From Symbiodinium natans (taxonomy: Eukaryota; Sar; Dinophyceae; Suessiales; Symbiodiniaceae): DNA of 27,500 nucleotides. The position numbers and the translations under genes are program-made. The DNA is taken from positions 207,501-235,000 of the forward strand of contig CAJNDS010002808.1 in assembly GCA_905221605.1 (NCBI GenBank). The letters are read 5' to 3'. The notes beneath the pieces were generated by a model. The model saw nothing but the letters and a program-made list of their open reading frames with translations, did no database searches and was not told where the DNA came from. This document shows, piece after piece, positions 9,370 through 18,639 of the stretch (position 1 is its first letter; the number at the start of each line of letters is the position of its first letter).

Positions 9370-10143
9370 TGGTTTCGTGACCTATATACACTAGGTCACC
9401 TCAGTCCTCACCACTGCGGAAATTGAGGACACCTGTCTTTAGACAGCCAACGCCACGAGGAGAATATGTGTCTGTACATTCGTTGCCACCGTTGCCCTTG
9501 TCCTCTGTCGTCGCTTCGGGCCTTAGTAGACAGGTGCCAATTGTACTCTTGTGCGACGGCCTTCTGGAGGCCACCCGACAGCGCGAGCGAGAAGTCCAGA
9601 GCAGCGGAGGTTGCAGTCGCGTCGGGCGCTCAGGGCACGCTTAGGGACTGCCAATGTCTTTTTAGCCTGTACCCTAAGACTTGAACCCTAAAGCCCCAAC
9701 AGACACCATGAGTCCTGCCAGCTCTACATGCCTCAAACCCTAAACCCCGAGGCCGCTCCTGGTTGCACCCGCGTGGCACGCCCAAGAAGTCTCCAGTCGC
9801 AAGCGGCGTCACACGGAAGGCCCGGCAGCCGGAATGGCTTATGGGTCCTTCATGGGGCTTATAACATGGGGTGTGAGATAAGGGCCTTCATCATGAGAAT
9901 CGGTTTTTATCGGGTGTAAGAGAAGCGCTTTACTTGGTAATAGTTCGAACAGTGTAGTTTTGGGATCATTTCTAGTGTAAGTATTGTAGGGACAACACTC
10001 CGGACTCTATGCTCTGATGGGTAAGAACATGCACATCTGTACGACTGTCACCACTGCTATTGGTCACAAGGATCACATGGTGACGATGAGTTTGAGTAGC
10101 AAAGTTCGTCATCACCTTCTACGTGCGAAGACCGCTCAGATTC

Positions 10144-10235
10144 GGGCTTACGAACACAAGGGACCCCCAATATAGACCCCCAAATAGTAGGATTCCTTGA
10201 TAACCAGAACCCCAATAAGGTACCCCCCCTAGTAT
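10144..10235 (+). repeat. Dispersed ~95-bp repeat, copy 2
   Basis: Homologous by eye to 5671-5765, beginning with the shared word GGGCTTACGAA and ending with AAGGTACCCCC. See copy 1. Confidence 0.6.
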
Positions 10236-10334
10236 CGTCAACCCCCAGATGGAGTGATGGAGCGGTCAGATTCCTTGCCCGAGGCCCCCGCGGCCGTGAA
10301 TCGACATCAGATCTTGTGTTCTACAGATCGAACG

Positions 10335-10384
10335 AGGGTTTTGGGTTTAGGGTTTAGGGTTTAAGGTTTAGGGTTTAGGGTTTA
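10335..10384 (+). repeat. Interstitial TTTAGGG array
   Basis: About seven heptamers of TTTAGGG with one variant (TTTAAGG). The G-rich strand is the + strand. Confidence 0.95.
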
Positions 10385-10604
10385 CGGAAACCCTGTAGGC
10401 AAAAAGATGAGAAAAGTTCTTGCCGATACATGATTGCCATCGATGACTGTGGCAGTGCTAGGTGCTTAAGGCTCATGGCGTTGAGGGCTTGTGCGTTGTG
10501 CTTACCCTGGCGTGTAGTCCCTTCATTCCGCTCGAAGTGGCAGCGTGCCAAACCCTGGAACCCCTAGGCCCCTAGTTTCCCATGGCGAAAGACACAGCAA
10601 CTGC

Positions 10605-10672
10605 ACAACTTAACCCTACACCCTAAACCCGAAACCATCAACCACTAAAGCCCCAAACTTAGGCTCTAAACC
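10605..10672. repeat. Decayed CCCTAAA repeats
   Basis: Several CCCTAAACC-like words with substitutions; C-rich on the + strand. Confidence 0.6.
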
Positions 10673-10779
10673 CATCGTGCATGTTTTTGTTCCTCAGGCC
10701 CCGGCGAAACCGCTGGTTGGCATCACAAAGCCGGCTGCCAATGTCCCATCTTCCAAGGCCTGTGTCCTTTGTGATGCAT

Positions 10780-10990
10780 TCGCCATTACTACTGTTGTTA
10801 GTAGTTCTATTGCTACTACTATTACTATGACTACGACTATGACTATCACTAGTACTATTGCTATTGCGATTACGATTACCAGTACAGTTGCAATTACAAT
10901 TACTATCACTACAGATATTTTTTCGCCGTATATTTTCAAAAGTTTGATCCATTAGAAATGTTGTTATTACCATTAGCGTTCTCGTCATTA
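10780..10990. repeat. Imperfect ACT/ATT trinucleotide tract
   Basis: About 200 bases keep a three-base rhythm (ACTACT, ATTACT, ACGATTACG, CAATTACAATTACT) without any perfect run. The frames here on both strands are low-complexity (Thr/Ile or Asn/Ser/Arg) and follow from the repeat; I do not call a gene. Confidence 0.75.
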
Positions 10991-11112
10991 CCAGTATTAT
11001 TATGTACGGTATATAGGTTTCGAGCTCAGGGTTTCGCGGTCTTGGCCAAGGCAAGACATTCGCTCGGCAGTGGATTTCGGAGGCTTGCTCCCAGGTTTTC
11101 TTGGCGCCAGGA

Positions 11113-11165
11113 ATGTGTTTGGGGTTTCGATCTGGTTTGGGGTTTGGGGTTTTGGGGTTGAGGGC
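11113..11165 (+). repeat. GGTTTGGGGTTT telomere-like variant
   Basis: G-rich run of TTTGGGG-type words, the reverse complement type of the CCCCAAA array at 2385. Confidence 0.6.
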
Positions 11166-11228
11166 CAGGGTAGAGATGTGAAAGCCTTTTAAGACCCCTG
11201 ACCAAATGTATCAGTCCTAAATGATGCA

Positions 11229-11340
11229 AGCCGCACTCTCACTCTCTCTCGCGCTCTCTCTCTCGCTGTCTCTCTCCCCCCCTCTCTCTTTCTTTCTTTC
11301 TCTCTCTCTCTCTCTCTCGCTCTCTCGCTCTCTCCGTCAC
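11229..11340 (+). repeat. CT-rich microsatellite
   Basis: Interrupted (CT)n with TCTCTCGC and CTTTCTTT variants. The Leu/Ser frame across it is not a gene. Confidence 0.9.
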
Positions 11341-11566
11341 GCGTACGGAAAGGCCAGCCGATGTGAAACCTTTGCAGGCAAAACCTTCAACAAACCCCAT
11401 CTTGCATTAAAAAGCAGGGTAGCTGGTCCCTTAAACGAGGCACGACGAGCACCTGGCAAAAGGGGTCGAGTCCCTCTTATGTGAGTTCCGCATAATCTAC
11501 CCCGAAACCCTACTCTAAAACCCTAGGCCTTAAACGCTGAACCCTAAGCCCTCTTTTTGGCTTCAG

Positions 11567-11642
11567 ATCGGATGTCGCCTTGCTGCCCGTGACGGGCGCA
11601 TCGGCGGCGCAGAAGCCAGCGGTGCAGGTGGCATTTGTGCAG
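11567..11642 (+). CDS. Isolated coding-like exon, unknown
   Basis: A pyrimidine-rich acceptor-like CTCTTTTTGGCTTCAG ends at 11566. The frame then reads SDVALLPVTGASAAQKPAVQ and VAFVQ up to a CAG|GG boundary and a TAG at 11658. Telomere-like DNA lies on both sides, so no partner exon can be named. It may be an orphan piece of a lost gene. Confidence 0.3.
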
Positions 11643-11664
11643 GGTGCGGGAGGGCTCTAGTTGG

Positions 11665-11712
11665 TCTAAACCCCTAAACCCCTAAACCCAAAACCCAAAA
11701 CCCAAACCCTTA
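11665..11712. repeat. CCCTAAA/CCCAAAA array
   Basis: Six or so C-rich heptamer-like words with variant spacing between 11665 and 11710. Confidence 0.8.
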
Positions 11713-11998
11713 GAGGGCTTTGTGAGGTTCTAGCTGCTGGCTGCCATAGGCGGCAAGTGTCCCGCATGAGCTGCTGTCGGGCTCAGAGCTCCCCCGTTTA
11801 CTGCAACAAGCATACGACCATCCTCGTGGACAGAATGCACAGACACTCTGCTGCTGGACACATAGACACGCGCACGAGTGCATTTCCGTGTTGCTTCCCT
11901 CAAACCCTGACGCCCTGAACCCACCTGAAACCTCCCACCTCAAGCCCCAAAATCCTTCCCAGACCCTTAAAACGATGCTATCAAAAGCTCCCTAAGCT

Positions 11999-12020
11999 TC
12001 TGTAGCATCCTTTACCTGAA
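11999..12020 (+). promoter_or_regulatory. Candidate spliced-leader relic before F-box gene
   Basis: The word TCTGTAGC starts at 11999, just after an AAG-containing stretch, and is followed by ATCCTTT. It resembles the 5' half of the dinoflagellate spliced leader (TCCGTAGCC) with a CpG-to-TpG change. It lies 51 bases before the ATG at 12050. The 3' half is weak. Confidence 0.3.
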
Positions 12021-12049
12021 CCCTCCGAAACCCTTTGTGGAAAGCGCCC

Positions 12050-13526
12050 ATGCCTCGGTTGCATGAGCTGCCTCATGCCGTGGTTGCCATCGTGGCCGAG
12101 CTCGCAGGCACCTTCCCCCCCTCGCGGCTTCTGAGCAGGACCTGCAGGTGGAGAAGCGATCTGTTTCGGGCCGAGTTTGACCCGAAAATCTGCTTGGCGG
12201 GCCTGAGAAACGAAGACGGCGACGTTGCAGCTGAGCTGGTTGTGACCTGCCTGCCACAGCTTGGGGTGGCTCAGGACCTTTGATTGCACAGTGAGCTGGA
12301 GTTCTGCATGTTGGTACCGGTCCTCGTTGCTCTTGCTTGCATGCGCGCACGTGTCTCTAGTTCGCAAGAAGAGCAGGTTCCGTATCCATTGCAGTGGCTA
12401 ATTTTTGTTCCTGCCGATGGGTGTGTGGAGGGGAGGTGTAGCCAGTCTCCTTGGAGACAGATGTTGAGGGGCCCTGTCAGGAGGAAGGCATCTCGTTAAC
12501 ACACTGGCCCAAAGCTCGCAGAGGAACATTCAGTGCCCACTTCGCCCTGAGTGCGACGGTCGAGGACCCCACTCGAGCATGAGTTTTGCCGGCAGTTCGA
12601 TGTACGTCCTTGGAGTGCCAGCAGAGTCTCCCGAAGGCGCCGCGGAGATACATCGAATCGACTTCCGCTCCCTGAAGTGGAGCCGCTTTGCCTCCTTGCA
12701 GAGCTTGCCGGATCGGGAGGTCGGCGATGCAGTCTTGCTTGCAGCGCCCGCGCACGGCAGGCTGTACTTGATGTATGACGACGAGCCCGTCTTGTATTCC
12801 ATACCCCTGCCGAAGTCTGATGATGTGGATGGAAGTTCAGGAAGTTCTCGTGAGACGGGTGGTCCTGAGGCTGTGCAGTGGACTGCCTTACCCGGTAGAC
12901 AGCACAAGACCCGTGGATTTGCCACAGCTGCTGTGAGCCGCGGAATCTATGCTTGTGGAGGCATCGTGGATGCTTACGACGAGTACGATGATCAAAGCCC
13001 ACCAGTCCGCGAGGCAGAATGCTTCGATGTCGTAACAGGGACCTGGGATGCGATTCCTCCGATGCTAACTGCACGTTGGGGTGGTACTGCTGCCGGCGTG
13101 GGAGGAAAGCTCCTTATTTGCGGTGGGACGGAATGCTCAGAGTTTGACATCACAAGCGGGCGCTACTACTGGACAAAGTCGAGGTATTCGATTTGGCATC
13201 AAAGGCGTGGTGCCAACTCCGCTTTTGAAGCCAAGGATGCGGCCTGTTCTGGGAGGTGCCGGCCATGTTCTCGTCATGGGAGGTACAGGCTTGAGGACGA
13301 GGATGCCGACAGCCATGCTTGGGGAGGCCCGGACAGTGAGGAGTGCATAACGATACCTGAAGAGGAGCGCTCAATTCCCGAGGCTTTGCATGATTGCGAG
13401 TACTGGTGTCCAGGGCGTCCTGCCTGGACAGCCAGCAGTATGCCGTTTCCGAACACACGCTGCATTCATGCGGGAGTCGTCTTTGTGCAGAAGTCGAGCT
13501 GGCAAGAATCTGCCAACTGGGCTTAG
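12050..13526 (+). CDS. F-box/kelch-type protein gene, multi-exon
   Basis: Proposed exon 1 (12050-12283) begins at the first ATG and carries an F-box-like stretch: LHELPHAVVAIVAEL, then RLLSRTCRWRSDLF, matching the LP....L and C+.W pattern of F-box domains. After a candidate intron, a frame open from about 12450 and clearly protein-like from 12579 carries kelch repeats: GIYACGGI, later FDVVTGTWDAIPPM and GGKLLICGGTE. F-box/kelch proteins normally recruit substrates to SCF ubiquitin ligases. Beyond about 13180 the kelch signal changes frame twice, so the gene may be damaged. Exon joining is inferred. Confidence 0.5.
13181..13350 (+). pseudogene. Kelch repeats continuing in shifted frames
   Basis: At 13181 another frame gives EVFDLASKAWCQLRF, a typical kelch blade strand, ending at a TGA at about 13226. 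From about 13228 a third frame gives RPVLGGAGHVLVMGGTG, the next double-glycine blade. The frame used before 13180 stays open to 13526 but loses kelch character after about 13200. One-base changes near 13180 and 13226 would explain this, as would assembly errors. Introns cannot fit in the few bases available. Confidence 0.55.
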
Positions 13527-14530
13527 TCTTACTGTTGGTCAGCAAGGAATGAGGAATCAGGGACTTGTATATACACCCTTTAAGGAATTCTATGGGGTAC
13601 CTCCTTCCCCCCAGCATGGTTTCTCGTTGCTTGCAGCTAGCGAGAGCCCTGCAACCATGGAGCCTGGAGCAACACAGCTGCCGGAGCTTGCGACTTACAC
13701 TCCACTCAAGTTCGCATTGTAAGTTCTGAGAACAAGTGTAGCGTCATAATGCGAGACATTACTTTTCTTTTTAGCCCTACAACTGTCTCCGCTATGGTGC
13801 CTTTCGCCTCCACAGACCCGGCTTTCAGGGCGAGCAGAGTTCGTTCTCCGCCCGGTACGGTTCGCAGCTTTCCGCGTTCTGGAACAGCAGAGCTCGCTTT
13901 TGAAAGCGGCACGCGGAATCCTGCGAGGTTTCAGGTACAGCTCAGACCGTACAGGCGAGCCTTTCGGGTCAAAGTGGGTGTTCTGGAGTTTGGGATTTGG
14001 CGAGGAGGAGGGCGGGATTTCGGACTTCAGGTCGCGCAGGGTTGAAATTTAGACTTGCCGGATTGGAGTTCTTGGGATTGCGCTGAGGGTTCGAGAAGAG
14101 AAATTCAAGTCTCTTTGGCTGCAAGGTTGTGGTTGCGTATTAAAATCATGGTTTGGGGTTCATCATGGAATCAGCGACCGTGAAGCCGCAACCTTTAAGC
14201 TCGGAACCGCTATACACCCTCACCATATTTACCATAGTACCGGAGGCAGGGGCCTCCAGTCCATCGCGCAGAGCTTTGCGGATTTGTCTTGGGTTCTGTG
14301 GGTGTTGCCTCATGGGTTTCTGTGTGTCAGCTTGAAAGACAAGCTGTCCCTTCACAGCAGGTGTAGTAGCTACCCACGGTCCTCCATATAAGGTGCTTGT
14401 AGAGGAGCCCCGCAGTTGAGCATATTTCCACTGGTAGCACAGAAGGTGCCATTCGGTGGAGGACTAACACAGAGCAACTCCCATGTCCAGATTCCGCTCG
14501 AATTACATCCAGTCTTCATCCAGTCTTCTG

Positions 14531-14622
14531 AACCCTAAACCCTAAACATCCCTAAACCCTAAACCCTAAACCCTAAACCCCAAACCCCAAACCGTAAACC
14601 GTAAACCCTAAACCCTAACCCT
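14531..14622. repeat. Interstitial CCCTAAA array
   Basis: About a dozen CCCTAAA units with CCCCAAA and CCGTAAA variants; C-rich on the + strand. Confidence 0.95.
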
Positions 14623-14754
14623 ACACCTTCACTCCTGCAAGCACAAATCCTTCGCATGCCAGGCAGTCCCGTCTCTGACCAGGCTGGCAATATGATCACC
14701 ACATGCGCAAATTACAAGCTTCGTCACCTTAGCCAGAACCCTAGCAACCCTGAA

Positions 14755-14781
14755 CCCCAAACCCTAAACCCTAAACCCTAG
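14755..14781. repeat. Short CCCTAAA array
   Basis: Three to four CCCTAAA units. Confidence 0.9.
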
Positions 14782-14847
14782 TCACTCAGTCCTATGATCC
14801 TTCGAGTATCATGGGCACTCCGGGCCTGAAGCCGAAGGCCAGATGTC

Positions 14848-14940
14848 AAATACACTTTTAGGATTTAGGGCTCAAGGGTGTAGGGTAAATACACTTTTGG
14901 GATTTAGGGCTCAAGGGTTTAGGGTTCAAGAGTTTTGGGG
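14848..14940 (+). repeat. 39-bp direct repeat with TTTAGGG words
   Basis: AAATACACTTTTAGGATTTAGGG starts a unit at 14848 and recurs with few changes at 14887, a spacing of 39 bases. TTTAGGG-like words continue to 14940. The G-rich strand is +, opposite to the flanking arrays. Confidence 0.75.
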
Positions 14941-15015
14941 TTTGAACCGTGAACGCCGTGCCGCCAAGCTGTCAGCCCTTGATCTCCCGATTGCCCGAAC
15001 CACCGCTAATGTCAC

Positions 15016-15106
15016 ACCCCTAAACCCTAAACCCTAAACCCTAAACCCTAAACCCTAAACCCTAAACTCTAAACTCTAAACCCTAAACCCTAAACCCTAA
15101 ACCCAA
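15016..15106. repeat. Longest perfect CCCTAAA array
   Basis: About 13 consecutive heptamers, including two CTCTAAA variants. Confidence 0.97.
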
Positions 15107-15485
15107 GAACCTTCGTAATCCTGAATCCCAAATCCCCGAATCCCTGACCTGAACGCTTAAAGCCTGAACCCTTACTGCCCTTGAGAAGTCCGAGTGCTTT
15201 TGGCCCAGTGATACCCCCTAAGCCCTTGTTTGGATGGTCAGGAGACGTAAGCAAGTGACTTCATCGTTACCTGGATTGGTGCTATACATCATGTTCGCGA
15301 TAGTTGCGTCTTCACCACTCTGGCTTCTGAGTCTCTTGATCCAAGTAAACTTTAAACCCGAAACTTGCCTGTAAGGGGTCTATGGGTTGAGAGTTTAGCC
15401 CACTGTGCCCGAATATAGAGTGTTGGGTTTTGGGCTCCTGTTAATTCATCGGCTCGTTAAGGGATGACTATACTAGAGGCTATAT

Positions 15486-15606
15486 CATATCTAGGTAGCC
15501 CAGTACCCATATTATAATGAGGGTGCCCTTTTTTGGGTTGCTTACTTTATGAAGCAACCTGGGAATCAAAAAGGGCAAAAGGGTGCCACTGGGCTACCCA
15601 GATATG
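15486..15606. mobile_element. Foldback element, MITE-like, 121 bp
   Basis: The first 19 bases (CATATCTAGGTAGCCCAGT) match the reverse complement of the last 19 (15588-15606) at 18 positions. The inner arms also pair: GGGTGCCCTTTTTTGGGTTGCTT on the left with AAGCAACC and AAAAAGGGC on the right, around a short centre near 15545. This fits a MITE or other hairpin element. No clear target-site duplication is visible. Confidence 0.6.
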
Positions 15607-15708
15607 CTTCATTGCAGACTCCCCCCACGGATTCCATTTTCTCAGGCTCTCAATGAAGACGGGACGCTGGCGCGGTCGGTGGACGCTAAGGCCTCGTCTC
15701 TTGACCCT

Positions 15709-15773
15709 CTGTCTCTCTAACTCTCTCTCTTTCTCAATCTCTCTAACTCTCTCTCTCTCTCTCTCTCTTTCTC
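15709..15773 (+). repeat. CT-rich microsatellite
   Basis: Interrupted (CT)n ending in CTCTCTCTCTCTCTTTCTC. Confidence 0.9.
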
Positions 15774-15912
15774 ATATAAATACAAATCAATAAATAATCA
15801 AATACAGAAATAAATAAATGTGTAAATACGTAAAGAGTAAATATAAATATAGATATAAATATACACATAAATATAAATATAAAGAAAAAGATAAATATAA
15901 ATATAAATATAC
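15774..15912. repeat. AT-rich ATAAAT-type tract
   Basis: About 140 bases of AAATA/TATAAA words with five- to six-base rhythm, sharply different in base composition from the surrounding GC-rich DNA. The Phe/Ile frame on the minus strand is not a gene. Confidence 0.9.
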
Positions 15913-15934
15913 CCTGAGGGGTTAGGGTTCCGTT

Positions 15935-16395
15935 TTGCAATGCCCTAAACCTTAAACCCTGAACCTTTACCCCCTATAGTAAAACCCTACAGGGCTACCC
16001 CGAATAGGGTAGACAAACCCGGAAAAAACCTAAACTTTCAAACCCTAGAGGCTTAAAAGTTTTGAACCTAAACCTTTAAACCTATAGCGTTTAAGGATAA
16101 CCTATTCGGTTTAAACACCTAACACAAGAGGGTCCCTATAGGGTTTAAGGCTTAAACCAGTTGGAATGCCCAAACCTAGGTTCAAATCCCCAGACCTTAA
16201 ACCTTTAAACGCCTTATAGGGTTTAAAGGCTTTAATGCCTAAACCTGAGGTACCTAAGGTCTGGGCGTTTATACCTTCAGCGCCTATGGGTTTAACACCT
16301 TTGAACCTTTTAGAGACCCTAAAGGCTTTAGGGTTCATGTTTTAATGCCTAAACCTTAAACCCTTGAGGTTTAAACTCTATGGGCTTAGCTTTAT
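15935..16395. repeat. Heavily decayed CCTAAACC / GGTTTAGG field
   Basis: CCTAAACC and GGTTTA words alternate, so the two orientations are interleaved and form many small dyads such as CCCTATAGGG. The phrase ATGCC(T/C)AAACC recurs at 16166, 16235 and 16345. Confidence 0.7.
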
Positions 16396-16627
16396 ATGCC
16401 TAAATCTTGAACCCTGAGCCTTGAAACCTTAACCCTATAGGGTTTAAAGGTTGAGAGTTTAGGTTGAACTGCCGGCTTAAGTTTGAATGCCTACATCGTA
16501 AACCCTAACCCTTGAAACCTTAAATCTTTAGGGTTTAAAGGATAAGGGGGTCGGTTTAATTGCCGGCTTAGGTTTAGATGCCTCAACCTTAAGCCCTAAA
16601 CCTTCAAACTTTAACCCTATAGGGTTC
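16396..16627. repeat. 91-bp tandem repeat, about 2.5 units
   Basis: Units begin with ATGCCT at 16396, 16487 and 16578, exactly 91 bases apart. Each has CCTTGAAACC/CCTTCAAACT, then a CTATAGGGTTTAAAGG-like dyad, then GCCGGCTTA before the next ATGCCT. The third unit is cut short near 16627, where the 110-bp repeat begins. Confidence 0.75.
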
Positions 16628-16630
16628 CGC

Positions 16631-16880
16631 GAGTTTTGAACTTCAATCCAGAGTTTTGAACTTCAAAACTCTGGGATCCAAGATTCAAGATTCAAGATCC
16701 CAGGAAAAAGTTTCCACGGGATCTTGGATCCTGGATCCCGGAGTTTTGAAGTTCAATCCGGGGTTTTGAATTTCAAAACTCCGGGATCCAGGATTCAAGA
16801 TCCCATGGAAACTTTCTCCTGGAATCTTGAATCTTGAAGCTTGGATCCCAGAGTTTTGAAGTTCAAAACCCGGAATGCAC
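16631..16880. repeat. 110-bp tandem repeat made of dyads, about 2.3 units
   Basis: Units start with GAGTTTTGAA at 16631, 16741 and 16851, exactly 110 bases apart. Within each unit GAGTTTTGAANTTCAAAACTC forms a near-perfect palindrome and GGGATCC..GATTCAAGATCCC and its reverse complement form further dyads. The minus-strand frame at 16685-16933 is its translation and I do not call it a gene. Confidence 0.85.
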
Positions 16881-16929
16881 TTGAAAACTTCTTGCCCCGG
16901 ACCGTGCTTGACCATTGAGGCCTTGAAAT

Positions 16930-17459
16930 GCAATTACACTATTCACTAAACAAAACGCTATTCTATAGTATCAGAATATAATAAGGCTGAAGCGTTGAAG
17001 TAACGAAGCTCTGAAGTAACCTACCCCCCCTTTCCGATACGATACAACACCAACCAAACACCAACTAAATAGGTGGATAACTGCGGGGGGGGGGGGGGGG
17101 GGGGGTACCAAATATAAATACAAGTATAAATCTAAATATTAAATGTAATGTAAATGTAAATATCAATACAAGTAAATAAATTAGATTAAAACAAATAAAT
17201 TGAGAAAAGAATAAAAAAGATTTATATATATATATATATGTATGTATGTACGTAAAGTATCCTATACTATAAGGAGCTTACCTTATAGACTGTAGTTTTG
17301 CATATTGCAGACTGCATATGTTTGTTGTATTGAGACTGTTAGTACTAGAGCTACTAAATGAAGACCTGAATACACAGATTATGAAATATAAGTACAAATA
17401 TACATAAATATACACATAAATATACATATATATATGTCTACATATATATATATATATAT

Positions 17460-17524
<65 letters not shown>

Positions 17525-17530
17525 TAGTAT
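16930..17530. repeat. AT-rich island with poly-G, TA and GA microsatellites
   Basis: Contains a 21-base poly-G at 17085-17105, ATAAAT-type words, (TA)n at 17222-17240 and 17427-17461, and a (GA)n tract of about 60 bases at 17463-17523. No gene. Confidence 0.9.
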
Positions 17531-17807
17531 AAACCTCTCCACCCGAAGCCTCGAACCCCCTAGACCCTAAGCCCTACGCCCAACCCTGAAAGTAGCTGTT
17601 ATAGAACCCCTTGTAGGGTTTAGGGTGGTAGGGTTTGGAAGCTTAGGTAGGGGATGAGGGTTTGGGGTTGTATGGTTTAGGCTGAAGGGCCGACGAGGGT
17701 CTCTCCTGACTACTGACTACGCTTCGTACTGGTTCCACGCTGCTCTCCCACTCCAGACCCTAGGCTTAGCTGTTTCCATCGTCGTTGGCATTGCCTCCTT
17801 TTTTCAG
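17531..17807. promoter_or_regulatory. Region upstream of membrane-protein gene, with acceptor-like site
   Basis: Decayed TTTAGGG words at 17610-17690, then a strong pyrimidine tract and AG (CCTCCTTTTTTCAG ending at 17807). Since dinoflagellate mRNAs are trans-spliced, this AG is the probable acceptor for the gene starting at 17853. Confidence 0.4.
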
Positions 17808-17833
17808 TCTGTAGAGCCATATCCTTGGCCCAG
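17808..17833 (+). promoter_or_regulatory. Candidate spliced-leader relic before membrane-protein gene
   Basis: Directly after the TTTTTTCAG acceptor the sequence runs TCTGTAG, AGCCAT, CCTTGGCCCAG. With two small insertions this follows the spliced leader's TCCGTA, GCCAT, TTTGGCTCAAG. The change TCCG to TCTG is a CpG-to-TpG transition. The ATG is 45 bases from its start. Confidence 0.45.
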
Positions 17834-17852
17834 TGCCTGACTTGCCTCTGCA

Positions 17853-18553
17853 ATGGGCGATGGTAGCGCTGATCCCAATTTCCCTGGATGGGGCCTCGAT
17901 GGCAGAGCTTTGCACGAGAAGCTTCCGCCTAGCATGTGGTGCGTGACGCCGCAGGACCTGCGCTTCCTTCGGCAGGAGGTCCGCCAGGCCATAGACCAGC
18001 GCATGGTCATGCCGATTATTGAGCCGGTCTTCGACGACGAGCGTCCCGACCCCTTCAGTCCTGAGGATGAAACGATTGGCCCCAACATGTACAATTTGAC
18101 CGACAACTACATCAAGCCTCTGACTCTGGATGCTGGCAGGACGTGGGTTGGTTGTAGTTAGTCCTCTCTTGCCAGAAAGAGTCACTACAGCCCAGCTGCC
18201 TTCTTCAGAGGTTGCTGAGCAAGCTTTATCTAAACAAAGTTCTGTCGCTGTATGCTACAGTATTTAAACGTTGCAATTGTAGAATCTGTTCTAGAAACGT
18301 TAACCACAATCTATTGTCCTATGATAAGGTTTGGCTACCCGGAACCTCCCACTGAGAAGGATGAGCTGGGCTCTGCTCCGAAATCCTGAGGGGCTTCCAT
18401 GCGACCTCTTCATCACCCACGCCTGGCAGGACAGAACTTTCATGCGAACCTGATGTGAACATCTAAACTGAGGCAACAAGCGACTAAAACGCCACAAAAG
18501 TTGCTACGCGCATAGGCCCTCAACCATAAGCCCTAGAGCCTAAACGGCCCTAA

Positions 18554-18586
<33 letters not shown>

Positions 18587-18602
18587 GCTACTACTGCTAC
18601 TG

Positions 18603-18639
<37 letters not shown>

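Larger units (their letters stand above)
9370..11566. other. Repeat-rich intergenic region
   Basis: No gene is supported. It holds telomere-like scraps at about 9670-9760, a dispersed repeat at 10144, a TTTAGGG array at 10335, imperfect trinucleotides at 10780-10990 and a CT tract at 11229. Short frames at 9423-9684 show no motif. Confidence 0.5.
13527..15485. other. Intergenic DNA with telomere arrays
   Basis: No gene is supported. Frames at 13749-14045 and 14153-14335 have no motif and overlap other open frames. Telomere-like arrays are listed separately. Confidence 0.5.

Noticed and set aside
14863-14915. Two GGGCTCAAG words resembling the spliced-leader 3' end
   Set aside because: They fall in a 39-bp tandem repeat with TTTAGGG words and no gene follows.
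15743-15940. Minus-strand Phe/Ile-rich frame
   Set aside because: It is a translation of the ATAAAT-type AT-rich repeat.
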